Positions 1-8,235 of a stretch of DNA of 64,000 bases are shown here, piece after piece. The stretch spans positions 1-64,000 of the forward strand of contig MWOU01000114.1 of NCBI GenBank assembly GCA_002025975.1, given 5' to 3'. The stretch is from Prochlorococcus sp. HOT208_60m_813B04 (GTDB lineage: Bacteria; Cyanobacteriota; Cyanobacteriia; PCC-6307; Cyanobiaceae). Numbering within the stretch: the stretch's first letter is position 1; every line of letters begins with the position of its first letter. A program made the position numbers and the translations under genes. The notes below the pieces were generated by a model, which was given only the letters and a program-made list of their open reading frames with translations, searched no databases and was not told where the DNA came from.

Positions 1-879
1 AATAAAAGTTGTTAATGTTCCTAAACCAATATTTCCAGAAGTAACAAGATATCCTCCAACTGCCAAAACCAACGAAACTGCTGCAAGAGAAATCCATTCT
101 ATAAATGCCGAAATACTACTGTCATAAAATATTGTTCCATTAACTGCATTCTTATAAGCAACTCCAGTTTTGGAAAATTTCTTGCTATTGAAAGCCTCTC
201 TTCTGAACATCTGAACGACTTCTAAACCTTGAAGATTCTCTTGAAAATCAGAGTTTAGTTGAGACAATTCTTCTCTTACTTGGTAATTGGCTCTTCGATA
301 ACGTTTTTGAAGCCAAATAATAAAATATGAAACTGGGATTTGAGTCAAAAGTAATAAAATGGCAAGCCCTCGATCAATTGACAGCATTGTCAAAGAAATT
401 ACTATCAAACTAACGAAGTCAGCAATGACTCCAACTGCCCCACTACCAAAAACCTCGGCTAAAGCATCAACATCATTTGTTAATCTCGTTAATAATTTAC
501 CTACAGGCATTTTATCGTGATACTTAAGAGATAAAGATATTGAATGATCAAAAAGTTCTCTTCTTATTCTCGCTGTTAAACGTTGACCAACTGCTTGGAT
601 ATTGTAAGTTTGGTATCCCTGAAGAACTAATCTGAATAATACAGTTATAAATAAAGTTAGTATTATGGCATTTATTGACTGCCCAAAGAAAGTTTTACTT
701 AGCCAAACATCTGTAGTTTCGTTCTTAAGAATAGTAATTGCTTGACCAACTAATAATGGTTGAATAGCTCCAGAGAAAGAAACAGGTAACAAAACTATCA
801 ATATTAGATAGATTGTTTTTTTATCTTTAGTTAAATATTTACCTAATTTTTTAATCCTTCTAAAATCTTTAAAAAACAT
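1..879 (-). CDS. ABC exporter, transmembrane part (partial; C-terminus outside window)
   Basis: This gene is not in the ORF track because it runs off the left edge. Reading the minus strand from the ATG at 879 gives an open frame with N-terminus MFKDFRRIKKLGKYL. Several hydrophobic helices follow, with the MsbA/MdlB-type exporter signature around LLTRLTNDVDAL. This matches the membrane domain of a homodimeric-type ABC exporter, whose ATPase domain would lie beyond position 1. It starts 12 bases after the hisG stop, so it is probably cotranscribed with hisG. The substrate cannot be inferred. Confidence 0.85.
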   Translation of the reverse strand, partial: MFFKDFRRIKKLGKYLTKDKKTIYLILIVLLPVSFSGAIQPLLVGQAITILKNETTDVWLSKTFFGQSINAIILTLFITVLFRLVLQGYQTYNIQAVGQRLTARIRRELFDHSISLSLKYHDKMPVGKLLTRLTNDVDALAEVFGSGAVGVIADFVSLIVISLTMLSIDRGLAILLLLTQIPVSYFIIWLQKRYRRANYQVREELSQLNSDFQENLQGLEVVQMFRREAFNSKKFSKTGVAYKNAVNGTIFYDSSISAFIEWISLAAVSLVLAVGGYLVTSGNIGLGTLTTFI

Positions 880-891
880 TTAGCTAATCTT

Positions 892-1530
892 CTATAAAGA
901 ATTATTAGATTCTATTGATAAAATAGTATCTTTGAGATGATTATCATCTAATCTCATGGACAAAGGATTTCCAATTAGTCTTGCAGTCGAGTAGTAAAGA
1001 TCATCAATTTTAATTAAACCATTCTCTTTAAGAGTCTTTCCAGTTGCTACCAAATCAATTATTGCCTCTGCCATACCTGTAATAGGACCAAGCTCTACAG
1101 ATCCTGTCAAATGAACTATTTCTACAGGAATATTTAATTCTTCAAAATAAGATCTTGCTGTTTTTATAAATTTACTTGCTACTTTACAATTCGCTGGCAG
1201 ATCAGTTGGTTTTGAATAATTGCTATTTTTCTTAACCGCTAAAGACATATGACAACCGCCAAATCCTAAATCTAATAACTTTGCGACTTTTAATTCAGAT
1301 TCTCGTAAAACGTCGTACCCGACAATACCCAAATCAGCCTGACCATAACTTACATAAACAGGCACATCTCCATTTCTTACTAATAAAGCTTTTGCCCTTT
1401 TGCAATTTGATTCAAAGGTTAATGATCTATTATTTTCGTTCAACGCACCCGAGAAATCTAACCCAGCTTTTTTAAAAGTTGAAATTGAATCTTTTAACAA
1501 TGCTCCTTTTGGTAAAGCTATAGTAAACAT
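892..1530 (-). CDS. hisG: ATP phosphoribosyltransferase, short form HisG
   Basis: HisG catalyses the first step of histidine synthesis, condensing ATP with PRPP. At 212 residues this is the short form, which lacks the C-terminal regulatory domain and in known cases works with HisZ. The N-terminus [11 protein letters not shown] and the PRPP-site region around [22 protein letters not shown] are typical. No hisZ is in this window. The ATG at 1530 lies about 40 bases from the divergent hydrolase start, so a short shared promoter region is likely. The ABC exporter follows closely downstream. Confidence 0.95.
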   Translation of the reverse strand: MFTIALPKGALLKDSISTFKKAGLDFSGALNENNRSLTFESNCKRAKALLVRNGDVPVYVSYGQADLGIVGYDVLRESELKVAKLLDLGFGGCHMSLAVKKNSNYSKPTDLPANCKVASKFIKTARSYFEELNIPVEIVHLTGSVELGPITGMAEAIIDLVATGKTLKENGLIKIDDLYYSTARLIGNPLSMRLDDNHLKDTILSIESNNSL

Positions 1531-1570
1531 AGATCAATTTCTTCCAAGGATTCTTTATTCTAAATTAATA

Positions 1571-2311
1571 ATGGAATTTAATAAAGCTCGAAATATAATA
1601 GGACTTAGAGTTTTAATGGATAACATCATTTGGTTGTGGGTAAAAGATAAATCCGTTGTGGTTATAGATCCATCTGTTCACGAACCAGTTATTAGATATA
1701 TAAATGAAAACAATTTTCATTTAGAGGCTATTTTGCAAACTCATCATCATTCAGACCATATTGGGGGGACGAAGTCTCTTATTAAAAGATGGCCAAATGT
1801 AAAGGTGATTGCTTCCTCTAAAGAAAAAAAGCGAATACCATTTCAAAATGTATCTGTGGAAGATGGAGAAACTTTGAATATTTTAGGTGAAGAAGTAAAA
1901 ATAATTGAAGTATTAGGACATACAAGCTCACATATTGCCTTCTTTTTGAATGGGGAAAATCCTGTTCTTTTTATTGGTGATACTTTATTTTCTGGAGGCT
2001 GTGGAAGAATTTTTGAGGGAACTTATCAACAAATGTATTCTTCGTTAAAAAGAATCAAATCTTTACCAAAAAATACTCTCATATATTGTGCCCATGAATA
2101 TACAAAGGCAAACATATTGTGGGCATTGAATCTCAAGCCAAAAGATCAAGATCTAAAAAATAAATTTTTGGAAGTTGAAAAAAAACTTTCTCTTAATGAA
2201 TTGACAATCCCATTTTTACTTGATGAAGAGATGAAAATAAACCTTTTCTTAAGAGCAAAAAATTTAGAAGAATTTACTTTTTTAAGAGCAAATAAAGATT
2301 TATGGGTTTAA
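1571..2311 (+). CDS. gloB: Metallo-beta-lactamase-fold hydrolase, glyoxalase II-like
   Basis: This is a 246-residue protein of the hydroxyacylglutathione hydrolase (glyoxalase II) type. The dinuclear metal motif THHHSDH is at residues 57-63. Further ligand regions are [18 protein letters not shown] and the late CAHEYT. Length and motif order fit GloB, which hydrolyses S-lactoylglutathione in methylglyoxal detoxification. The ORF track starts at 1400, but that extension runs antisense into hisG; the in-frame ATG at 1571 gives a normal family N-terminus. Substrate specificity within the fold is inferred, not shown. Confidence 0.85.
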   Translation: MEFNKARNIIGLRVLMDNIIWLWVKDKSVVVIDPSVHEPVIRYINENNFHLEAILQTHHHSDHIGGTKSLIKRWPNVKVIASSKEKKRIPFQNVSVEDGETLNILGEEVKIIEVLGHTSSHIAFFLNGENPVLFIGDTLFSGGCGRIFEGTYQQMYSSLKRIKSLPKNTLIYCAHEYTKANILWALNLKPKDQDLKNKFLEVEKKLSLNELTIPFLLDEEMKINLFLRAKNLEEFTFLRANKDLWV

Positions 2312-2335
2312 ATAGATAGGTATCTTCTTAAACAA

Positions 2336-2728
2336 ATGTCCCTCAAACAAGTAATTAAAACATCAAATGCTCCAGATCCAGTAGGGCCTTACAATCAAGC
2401 AATAAAAGCTGGGGATTTTATCTATTGTTCTGGTCAAATCGCTATAGACCCAGCTTTAAATGAAATAACATGTTTAGGTGATATTGAGAAGGAAACTATT
2501 CAAGTTTTAAAAAATCTCGCAGAAGTTCTTAAAGCTGGTGGAGCCAAAATAGAGGATGTAATAAAAACAAATATCTACTTAACAGACTTAAGTAATTTTC
2601 AAATTGTCAATAAAATATATGGTGAATTTTTTAATATAGATAATCCTCCAGCAAGAGCCTGTGTGGAAGTTTCATCTCTACCAAAAGGAGTTTTAGTTGA
2701 AATAGATTGCGTCGCATTTCTTGATTAA
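2336..2728 (+). CDS. ridA: RidA family enamine/imine deaminase
   Basis: This 130-residue protein matches the RidA (YjgF/YER057c/UK114) family across its full length. Visible hallmarks are the N-terminal APDPVGPYNQAI, the central FIYCSGQIA and the C-terminal PPARACVEVSSLPKGVLVEID, which carries the conserved substrate-binding arginine. RidA hydrolyses reactive 2-aminoacrylate and related imines released by PLP enzymes. It follows the glyoxalase-like gene by 24 bases on the same strand, so both may form a small damage-control transcript. Confidence 0.93.
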   Translation: MSLKQVIKTSNAPDPVGPYNQAIKAGDFIYCSGQIAIDPALNEITCLGDIEKETIQVLKNLAEVLKAGGAKIEDVIKTNIYLTDLSNFQIVNKIYGEFFNIDNPPARACVEVSSLPKGVLVEIDCVAFLD

Positions 2729-2813
2729 TTTCTAATTATTGAGAAATTTGAAATATGAACCAATTCTGCACCATAGTTGTATAGATTATTAGTTAACAAT
2801 TCATCTTAGATCT

Positions 2814-3041
2814 ATGTCAGTAGCTAAGCTAAATATAGATGAACTAGAAGCAGGTTATCCTTTATTTTGCAAAGCTCTTAGACTATTAATTTTAAAAGGA
2901 AGATCAGTTAAAGATATAGAAAAGACAGTGTGTTGGAGTCATCTTGAAACTTTAAATAGATGTCTACCTGGTAGATATAAAGCACCAACATATTTAATGG
3001 CTTTAATCAAAAGAGATATTGCAAAGCCAAATAATTATTAA
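2814..3041 (+). CDS. Small conserved cyanobacterial protein (DUF3136-like) next to the carboxysome genes
   Basis: This 75-residue protein has the recognisable core ELEAGYPLFCKALRLL, then a CWSHLETLNRCLPGRYK segment. From memory this resembles the small cyanobacterial family DUF3136; no search was run. It has no signal peptide or membrane segment and looks mostly helical with one basic stretch. It converges on the acRAF-like gene, six bases away tail to tail. No function is known to me. Its position beside the carboxysome cluster is suggestive but could be accidental. Confidence 0.75.
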   Translation: MSVAKLNIDELEAGYPLFCKALRLLILKGRSVKDIEKTVCWSHLETLNRCLPGRYKAPTYLMALIKRDIAKPNNY

Positions 3042-3047
3042 AAAAGA

Positions 3048-3287
3048 CTAATTTTCTAAATAAAATTTATCAATATCCATTGAAAAGTCTTTTTCCTTGT
3101 TGGATATTTCCTTATTTTCTAAAAATATTGAAAGGCTTACAAAATTCTTACCGAAGCTGATATTGGGATAGATATCCCTTTCTTTGCATAATTTCTCAAT
3201 TTGCCCCATGAATTTACTAATTTTTGAGTATTGATCAAATTCAAATCTTTTTTCAATCCTCAAAGGTGATTCTCTTTCGTTCCACAT
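3048..3287 (-). CDS. Pterin-dehydratase-like Rubisco assembly factor (acRAF-type)
   Basis: This short protein has the pterin-4a-carbinolamine dehydratase (PCD) fold signature but no catalytic histidines. It has ERDIYPNISFGKNFVSLSI where a true PCD has a double histidine followed by NW (compare the gene at 62381). Such degenerate PCD proteins at the end of alpha-carboxysome operons act as Rubisco assembly factors (acRAF). I chose the ATG at 3287 (MWNERESPLRIEKRFEF); the ORF-track start at 3308 is a TTG, and family members begin with MW. It is the last gene of the csoS minus-strand run. Confidence 0.85.
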   Translation of the reverse strand: MWNERESPLRIEKRFEFDQYSKISKFMGQIEKLCKERDIYPNISFGKNFVSLSIFLENKEISNKEKDFSMDIDKFYLEN

Positions 3288-3361
3288 TACATTATTTATT
3301 AAGGACAAGTTACACTATATAGTTAACAAAGTTTCTCAATAAATTTTTGAAGTTTAAATTT

Positions 3362-3610
3362 TTAGTCACTTTCCCAATAATCAATAATCCCGCCAATTGT
3401 TAAATCGGTTTGAACTTCTGGATTAGGGCATGCAAATCTAGCCGCAGAGCCACTAGAAGTAAAAACCCAGTTACCTTCTCTAGCTCCAACAGGATCAACA
3501 GCAACTAATTTCTTTCCTTTATTATTTACTAAAATTCGTAAATTCATATGACCTAAGCCAGCGACTCTTTGAGTGCATACCATCCTACCTAAGACCTTCA
3601 TAATTTCCAC
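3362..3610 (-). CDS. csoS4B: Carboxysome shell vertex protein CsoS4B
   Basis: This is a bacterial microcompartment vertex protein (BMV, EutN/CcmL fold) that forms pentamers capping the icosahedral shell corners. The family core DPVGAREGNWVFTSSGSAARFA and the end DLTIGGIIDYW are clear in 82 residues. The first codon is GTG. An AAGGAG sequence ten bases upstream supports it, as does the family-typical MEIM opening; an ATG three codons in would be too far from that ribosome site. It lies directly downstream of csoS4A. Confidence 0.95.
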   Translation of the reverse strand: MEIMKVLGRMVCTQRVAGLGHMNLRILVNNKGKKLVAVDPVGAREGNWVFTSSGSAARFACPNPEVQTDLTIGGIIDYWESD

Positions 3611-3627
3611 AATTTACATTCTCCTTT

Positions 3628-3879
3628 TTAAGACTTGTCAGGATCCCAATGATCAATTATTCCAACAATCGTTAAATCGCTTGGATAAGATTTACTTCCC
3701 GCTGCTTCCCTAGCAGCAGAACTTCCAACACAAATAACCCAATCTCCTGGCTTACAGCCAACAGCATCAACTGCAACTTTATTAGAAGAACCATCTAATA
3801 CAACCTGCAGATGTTTATGTTCAAAACCAGGAATCCTATTGGTAGAAACAAGTGGTTTTACAACCTTGCAAATTAACAT
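3628..3879 (-). CDS. csoS4A: Carboxysome shell vertex protein CsoS4A
   Basis: This 83-residue BMV pentamer protein is a paralogue of the next gene, csoS4B. Typical segments are DAVGCKPGDWVICVGSSAAREAAG and DLTIVGIIDHWD. It forms vertices that close the shell and limit CO2 leakage. A strong GAGGAGG ribosome binding site sits ten bases before the ATG, unusual in a genome where most genes lack one. The csoS3 stop is only two bases upstream, so the pair is probably translationally coupled. Confidence 0.95.
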   Translation of the reverse strand: MLICKVVKPLVSTNRIPGFEHKHLQVVLDGSSNKVAVDAVGCKPGDWVICVGSSAAREAAGSKSYPSDLTIVGIIDHWDPDKS

Positions 3880-3881
3880 AA

Positions 3882-5411
3882 TTAGTGAGCCTCCTCTGTT
3901 TTTTTATCTAAAGACATTCCAATAATTTGGGCGGAATGAATGTTGTCCCTATCTCTAATAGTAGAGCAAGTATGTAACAAACCTTGATCAACTAAATTTT
4001 TATATCTAATTGATATCGCATTATTAACTCTTTCACAATCATTTATTGCCCTCTCTTTTGCTCCGGGAACTTTTCCAGAGTAATCAAATCTTATTACTAC
4101 CGGAATAGGTAGATCTTGAGAAACATTTAATCCAGTAAAAATCTTCACTCCTACATCTAAATCTGGAGCACCTTCTTCGACTGTATCTAAATGAGCAAAA
4201 TAAGTTAAATTCCTGAGATGTACTTCTTTGAAACCTATACCTACTCCAATAAACCTCTCTGCATGTCCAATATCTTCATAAGAACCATTATGAAAACTCT
4301 TAACATAATCAATTTGAGAAATATTATTGACAATTAATTTATACGTAAATTTTTCCAATCCACTTAGTTTATCTTTTGAAGATTGCTTAGAGATTGTCTG
4401 GCAAATTTCTCTCTCCGCATCCTCTTTTGAAAAATTTATTGTTGAATTATAAATTTCTAATGTAGAAATGGTTTTTTCTAAATCTATACCGCCATCGCTA
4501 GTTGATAAATGTATTTTTAATGAATCAGTGTCTGTATCAAGTCCAATTAAAATTAAATCCACAGAAGCTCCGCAGCAAAAGCTATTCTCTACAGCCTCTT
4601 TGAAAGCATATAATTTATTTCTACCCTCTGCTGCAGCTAACTCGTCATTACTCCCATGAGCTGCGCATCCCTGATGCAAAGGATCTACTGAACTGAAATG
4701 ATAAGTTACAACTTTTAAGTACCTAGTATCTTTATGAGCTTCATTAGGAACATTCTCTCTATATCTTTTATGTTCAGTTTTAACCCATCGATTAACGGTA
4801 TTTTCAATATCAAACAGTGCTCCAGCATGAGATCTTCTTCTTACTGAACTAAAAGGTATTCTCATTACATAAGCAACTGAATGAGCTAATCTTCCATCTG
4901 AACAAGGAGTTATATCAAGTAAATGTATTCCACAATCTAAGAGGAATTTTTCAAAGTCTTCCGCATCCCTACTTCCAGCAGCACCTTCAAGTGGATCATT
5001 ATTAAAAAAATTGTCGCTAAGTTTATCATGCTGTTTGAAAGCACACCATGCATATAAAGCTCTCATATCAAGAGGTTTAACCCAAGATTTATCTAATACA
5101 TGGAGAGGTAAATCTATTCCTAAATTTTGTCTTGATATTTTCTGAGCCTTATTTATAAAATCTTCGTGATGTTGAATTCGAGCAATTTCCTTGAGAGTTG
5201 GAACAATTTCATCAAAATCACTTTTTATTTTGCTTTCATACCTAAATAGATTTTCATTTTGAATATTATTGGTTAATTTATGAGACTTTCCAGAATTTCG
5301 TAAATTATTTGATTCTTTAGTTTGTATATGGATATTTTCAGTAAAAGTTTTCATTGGAGCGGTTGGCCCCAATGTGAAGTTCTTGGCTTTAGCCAGTCCT
5401 CTTAAAGGCAT
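3882..5411 (-). CDS. csoS3: Carboxysomal carbonic anhydrase CsoSCA (CsoS3)
   Basis: This is the carbonic anhydrase inside the carboxysome, which converts bicarbonate to CO2 next to Rubisco. It is a divergent beta-class enzyme of 509 residues. The likely zinc ligands are C170, H238 and C249; the 11-residue H-to-C spacing matches my recollection of the Halothiobacillus enzyme. D172 and R174 in CSDGR form the usual Asp-Arg dyad. The C-terminal third is the degenerate second half of the duplicated fold. A basic, Asn/Lys-rich N-terminus probably mediates packaging. It lies seven bases downstream of csoS2. Confidence 0.95.
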   Translation of the reverse strand: MPLRGLAKAKNFTLGPTAPMKTFTENIHIQTKESNNLRNSGKSHKLTNNIQNENLFRYESKIKSDFDEIVPTLKEIARIQHHEDFINKAQKISRQNLGIDLPLHVLDKSWVKPLDMRALYAWCAFKQHDKLSDNFFNNDPLEGAAGSRDAEDFEKFLLDCGIHLLDITPCSDGRLAHSVAYVMRIPFSSVRRRSHAGALFDIENTVNRWVKTEHKRYRENVPNEAHKDTRYLKVVTYHFSSVDPLHQGCAAHGSNDELAAAEGRNKLYAFKEAVENSFCCGASVDLILIGLDTDTDSLKIHLSTSDGGIDLEKTISTLEIYNSTINFSKEDAEREICQTISKQSSKDKLSGLEKFTYKLIVNNISQIDYVKSFHNGSYEDIGHAERFIGVGIGFKEVHLRNLTYFAHLDTVEEGAPDLDVGVKIFTGLNVSQDLPIPVVIRFDYSGKVPGAKERAINDCERVNNAISIRYKNLVDQGLLHTCSTIRDRDNIHSAQIIGMSLDKKTEEAH

Positions 5412-5418
5412 TATTTAC

Positions 5419-7713
5419 TTAACCTCTTGCACCACCTGAAAAGGTAACAAGTTGTCCTTCACGAGTATTACCACTAGATCCAGTTATCAAGAAATCTGGT
5501 TTTTCTGTTTCCTCATTTCTTTTATCTTCCATGGGAGGCATTGCACTCATGAATCCTGCTCTTGATGGATTTCGCTTTCTAGAAGAAGCTCCCTCTGTGC
5601 CTGTTACCTTATCACCGCGATCCCAATCATCACCAGTTACGTTTCCCACTGATTGTCCTTCACCAGTAATCCTTGAAGCAACTCTTTTTTCTGGTGTTTT
5701 TGCAGCACGGTCTGCCTCTTCAATTTCCATTTTTTGTTTATAAGTAATATTTTTATTCGGTTCAAATCTAAATTTTTCAGTACCAGTGACCTTATCAACT
5801 GCCATATCAAAAGGTCCTGTTACCTTTGAACCATTTTCATATTCATTACCCGTAACACCTTGAGTATTTTTTTCAGAATATTTATCTCTTGATGGTGATT
5901 TAACAGAGAATTCATTCCAAGAGTTCCCTGCTGACTTTTCCGAATTCGCATAAGCATTATCATTTGGAGGATTATCACAAACTTGCGAGAACTGATCTCC
6001 ACCAACATAAGGAGTCCCTGTTAGGTTTTTACAAGCACCTTTCTTAGCACCTGTCATTACTCCGCCAATTCCTGGTTGTTGTCCTGTAAGTCTGGCATTT
6101 GAATTATTTCCAGAATTAACTGTTGCTCTTGATTTCATATCTTCAGAAGTTTCAGTATTACAATTCTTATTAATCTGATCTAAGCCTGCGTATGGTGTTC
6201 CAGTTAAGACTTTGCATGAACCTGGTTCATCTCCAGTTACTATTTCTGATCTTCCTGTCATAGTGCCGCTTATTAAATTTGACTTTGAAGAGAGGCTTAA
6301 ACCTACTTTTCTAGCTTCTGGTTTTGGTTTTGAACCGCAAAACTTGTCGTATTGTTGAGATCCTATATACTCATCACCAGTTACATTCTTACAACTCCCA
6401 TGTTCATTGCCTGTCATATGGTCTGATCTTCCAACCCCTGTACCAGTTACATTATTCCCATTAAGAGTGTTGTAACTACCTACTTTTTCAAATGCTTTGC
6501 CTTTTGGATTTGGCTCAGAGCCAAGATATTGATCTCCAGTTAACTGATGTCCAGAACCTGATTCATCTCCAGTAACTAGGGTTGATCTACCAGGAAGTGA
6601 TCCAGATACTTTTAATCCATCGGTTGTAGTACTGTGTTTAACCTTTGAAGGATTTTTTGAAACATCACCACAATACTTCTGTGATTGATTAGAAGATACA
6701 TATTCAGTACCTGTAAGGTTTTTACAAGTCCCTGGCTCATCGCCTGTGACCCTATCAGATCTACCAACTTCATTCCCAGTCACTTTATTTCCTGATGTTG
6801 TTGCAGTAACAGTAGATCTAAGTGGTTGTTTATAACTTGGTCTATCTTGACAAAATTGATCAACTACTTCTGCTCCCATGTATTGGGTGCCAGTCACTGT
6901 TCTGCATGTACTTGCTTCATTACCTGTAGTTTTTACAGATCTATTAGCTTGTGTTCCAGTCACTATTTGACCTGAATCAGTTTCACTTTTACCAACTTTC
7001 CAGCTAGCATCTGCAATATTTTGTTTGGCGCCATTTTTATTTGGACCACATGGTCTACATTTACCATTACCTTTTTTGCCTGTAGCACCAGTTTTACTTC
7101 TTAACTCTCTCACTCTCTGAGAAATTTCTCTACTACTTAAATCTGGATCTCCCCTTCTAGCTAAAGAAGCGGCACTGGTATTTTGTTTAATTGCTGATTT
7201 ACCATGCTTAGATTGAGCTTCTCTTCTCGCTAAAACAATATCTCTACTTGTATTAGTAATAGGCTTTCTCTTCTGATTAATTCTTCTCTTAACGCTGCGT
7301 TTGAGGGACTTAGATTCTGTACTAGTTGAATCCTGACTTTCTTGATTTTTACTTATAGTTGATTTAACTATGTTTACAGGACTTTCTTTTTTAACATCAG
7401 TACGTGTTCTATCGGATGAAGTTATAGCTGATTTTCCATGGGTAGACATTGCTTTTCTTCTCTCTATTACTAACTCTTTACTAGTTAAAGTTGTTGAAGA
7501 ATTTCTTTTTACTTGAGTTTTTGGAATATGTTTTGAAGCTGGTTTTGAAATATTATGATTATTAGGAGAAGACTGAGTCCCAGAAATATGTATATCTTGA
7601 GAAGATCGAACTCTATCTTTGGTAGTTGAAGAATAAGCAGCAGCTTTTTTACCGCTATCACTCATCGCCTTTCTTCTTTCAAGTGCAATCTCTCTGCTAG
7701 TTTTTTTTGACAT
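5419..7713 (-). CDS. csoS2: Carboxysome scaffold protein CsoS2
   Basis: CsoS2 is a disordered repeat protein that bridges Rubisco and the shell. Four basic N-repeats of the type SREIALERRKAMS bind Rubisco. Six middle repeats follow, each with three VTG/LTG motifs and usually a cysteine pair; the third lacks the cysteines. The C-terminal region ends in TFSGGARG, the conserved shell-encapsulated tail. I place the start at the ATG at 7713 (MSKKTSRE); the track uses a TTG three codons upstream. I did not recognise a frameshift signal like that making the short form in Halothiobacillus, so one full-length product is assumed. Confidence 0.95.
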   Translation of the reverse strand: MSKKTSREIALERRKAMSDSGKKAAAYSSTTKDRVRSSQDIHISGTQSSPNNHNISKPASKHIPKTQVKRNSSTTLTSKELVIERRKAMSTHGKSAITSSDRTRTDVKKESPVNIVKSTISKNQESQDSTSTESKSLKRSVKRRINQKRKPITNTSRDIVLARREAQSKHGKSAIKQNTSAASLARRGDPDLSSREISQRVRELRSKTGATGKKGNGKCRPCGPNKNGAKQNIADASWKVGKSETDSGQIVTGTQANRSVKTTGNEASTCRTVTGTQYMGAEVVDQFCQDRPSYKQPLRSTVTATTSGNKVTGNEVGRSDRVTGDEPGTCKNLTGTEYVSSNQSQKYCGDVSKNPSKVKHSTTTDGLKVSGSLPGRSTLVTGDESGSGHQLTGDQYLGSEPNPKGKAFEKVGSYNTLNGNNVTGTGVGRSDHMTGNEHGSCKNVTGDEYIGSQQYDKFCGSKPKPEARKVGLSLSSKSNLISGTMTGRSEIVTGDEPGSCKVLTGTPYAGLDQINKNCNTETSEDMKSRATVNSGNNSNARLTGQQPGIGGVMTGAKKGACKNLTGTPYVGGDQFSQVCDNPPNDNAYANSEKSAGNSWNEFSVKSPSRDKYSEKNTQGVTGNEYENGSKVTGPFDMAVDKVTGTEKFRFEPNKNITYKQKMEIEEADRAAKTPEKRVASRITGEGQSVGNVTGDDWDRGDKVTGTEGASSRKRNPSRAGFMSAMPPMEDKRNEETEKPDFLITGSSGNTREGQLVTFSGGARG

Positions 7714-7754
7714 AATCTTCAAGTTTGAAATTCTTTAAAAACTTTTTTGAAAAA

Positions 7755-7782
7755 CTTTCTCCAAAAAATTTTTTGGAGAAAG
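7755..7782 (-). terminator. 28-base perfect palindrome between cbbS and csoS2; terminator or attenuator
   Basis: The arm CTTTCTCCAAAAAA is followed immediately by its exact reverse complement. On the transcribed strand the stem is followed by TTTTTC. It lies 22 bases after the cbbS stop and about 40 bases before csoS2. A partial Rho-independent terminator or 3' stabiliser would allow more Rubisco than scaffold mRNA. The inner A6/T6 part cannot fully pair in a tight loop, so the effective stem is about 8-11 bp. Its role is inferred. Confidence 0.7.
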
Positions 7783-7804
7783 ATATTAACTACGATAAGT
7801 AGCT

Positions 7805-8146
7805 TTAACGTCCTTGGAAAACTACAAAAGCTGTCCCTTGACTTTGAGTGTAAGCATCGTATCCGATGATTCTTACATGATGATCAGGGTATGCTCTATG
7901 ACATGCCTCTAATTCGCTCACGATCAAGTTAAGATCTTTTTCCCCAAAGAATGGGAGTTTCCAATAAGACCAATAAGTTTGCATACATCCACTTGGATGA
8001 ACATGCTCAATAACTGGACTCCAACCTTGAGCAATTATGTACGCAATTTGGTCATATATTTCTTCCTGGGTCATCGGTGGTAAGAAACCGAATGTTTCCA
8101 GGGTTGCAACTGTTTGATAGTCGCTTACTGTGCTCTGGAAAGGCAT
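7805..8146 (-). CDS. cbbS: Rubisco small subunit, form IA
   Basis: This 113-residue protein is the small subunit of the L8S8 Rubisco. Conserved segments are TFGFLPPMTQEEIYDQI, the ending of the first helix with IIAQGWSP, and MQTYWSYWKLPFFG. Its length is normal for the short form IA type without the longer loop. It follows cbbL by 89 bases; that gap holds two hairpins. The holoenzyme is packed inside the alpha-carboxysome through CsoS2. Confidence 0.98.
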   Translation of the reverse strand: MPFQSTVSDYQTVATLETFGFLPPMTQEEIYDQIAYIIAQGWSPVIEHVHPSGCMQTYWSYWKLPFFGEKDLNLIVSELEACHRAYPDHHVRIIGYDAYTQSQGTAFVVFQGR

Positions 8147-8172
8147 AATTAATCAAAATGTGAATGTAATTA

Positions 8173-8186
8173 CTCGTAAAAACGAG
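8173..8186 (-). other. Short hairpin upstream of cbbS
   Basis: A perfect five-base stem CTCGT/ACGAG encloses an AAAA loop in the cbbL-cbbS gap, about 27 bases before the cbbS start. Alone it would be unremarkable, but it sits beside a stronger ten-base stem. Together they may form an RNA processing or stabilising structure at the cbbL 3' end or the cbbS leader. No run of T follows, so I do not call it a terminator. Confidence 0.45.
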
Positions 8187-8197
8187 ATTTTAATAAG

Positions 8198-8222
8198 ATT
8201 GAGGAGAATTAATCTCCTCAAT
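8198..8222 (-). other. Intercistronic stem-loop just after cbbL
   Basis: A perfect ten-base inverted repeat, ATTGAGGAGA and TCTCCTCAAT around a five-base ATTAA loop, begins 14 bases after the cbbL stop. No T tract follows, so it is more likely a 3' end protector or processing site than a terminator. The arm also contains GGAG, so pairing could hide a ribosome-binding-like sequence. It is the strongest hairpin in the cbbL-cbbS gap. Confidence 0.6.
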
Positions 8223-8235
8223 TTCGAAACTTGAG

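Noticed and set aside
1400-1570. N-terminal extension of the glyoxalase-like ORF
   Set aside because: It is antisense to hisG; the ATG at 1571 gives the normal family N-terminus.
5419-7713. Programmed frameshift in csoS2 as in Halothiobacillus
   Set aside because: I looked for a slippery site with a downstream stem and did not find one I could defend; a single full-length form fits the sequence.
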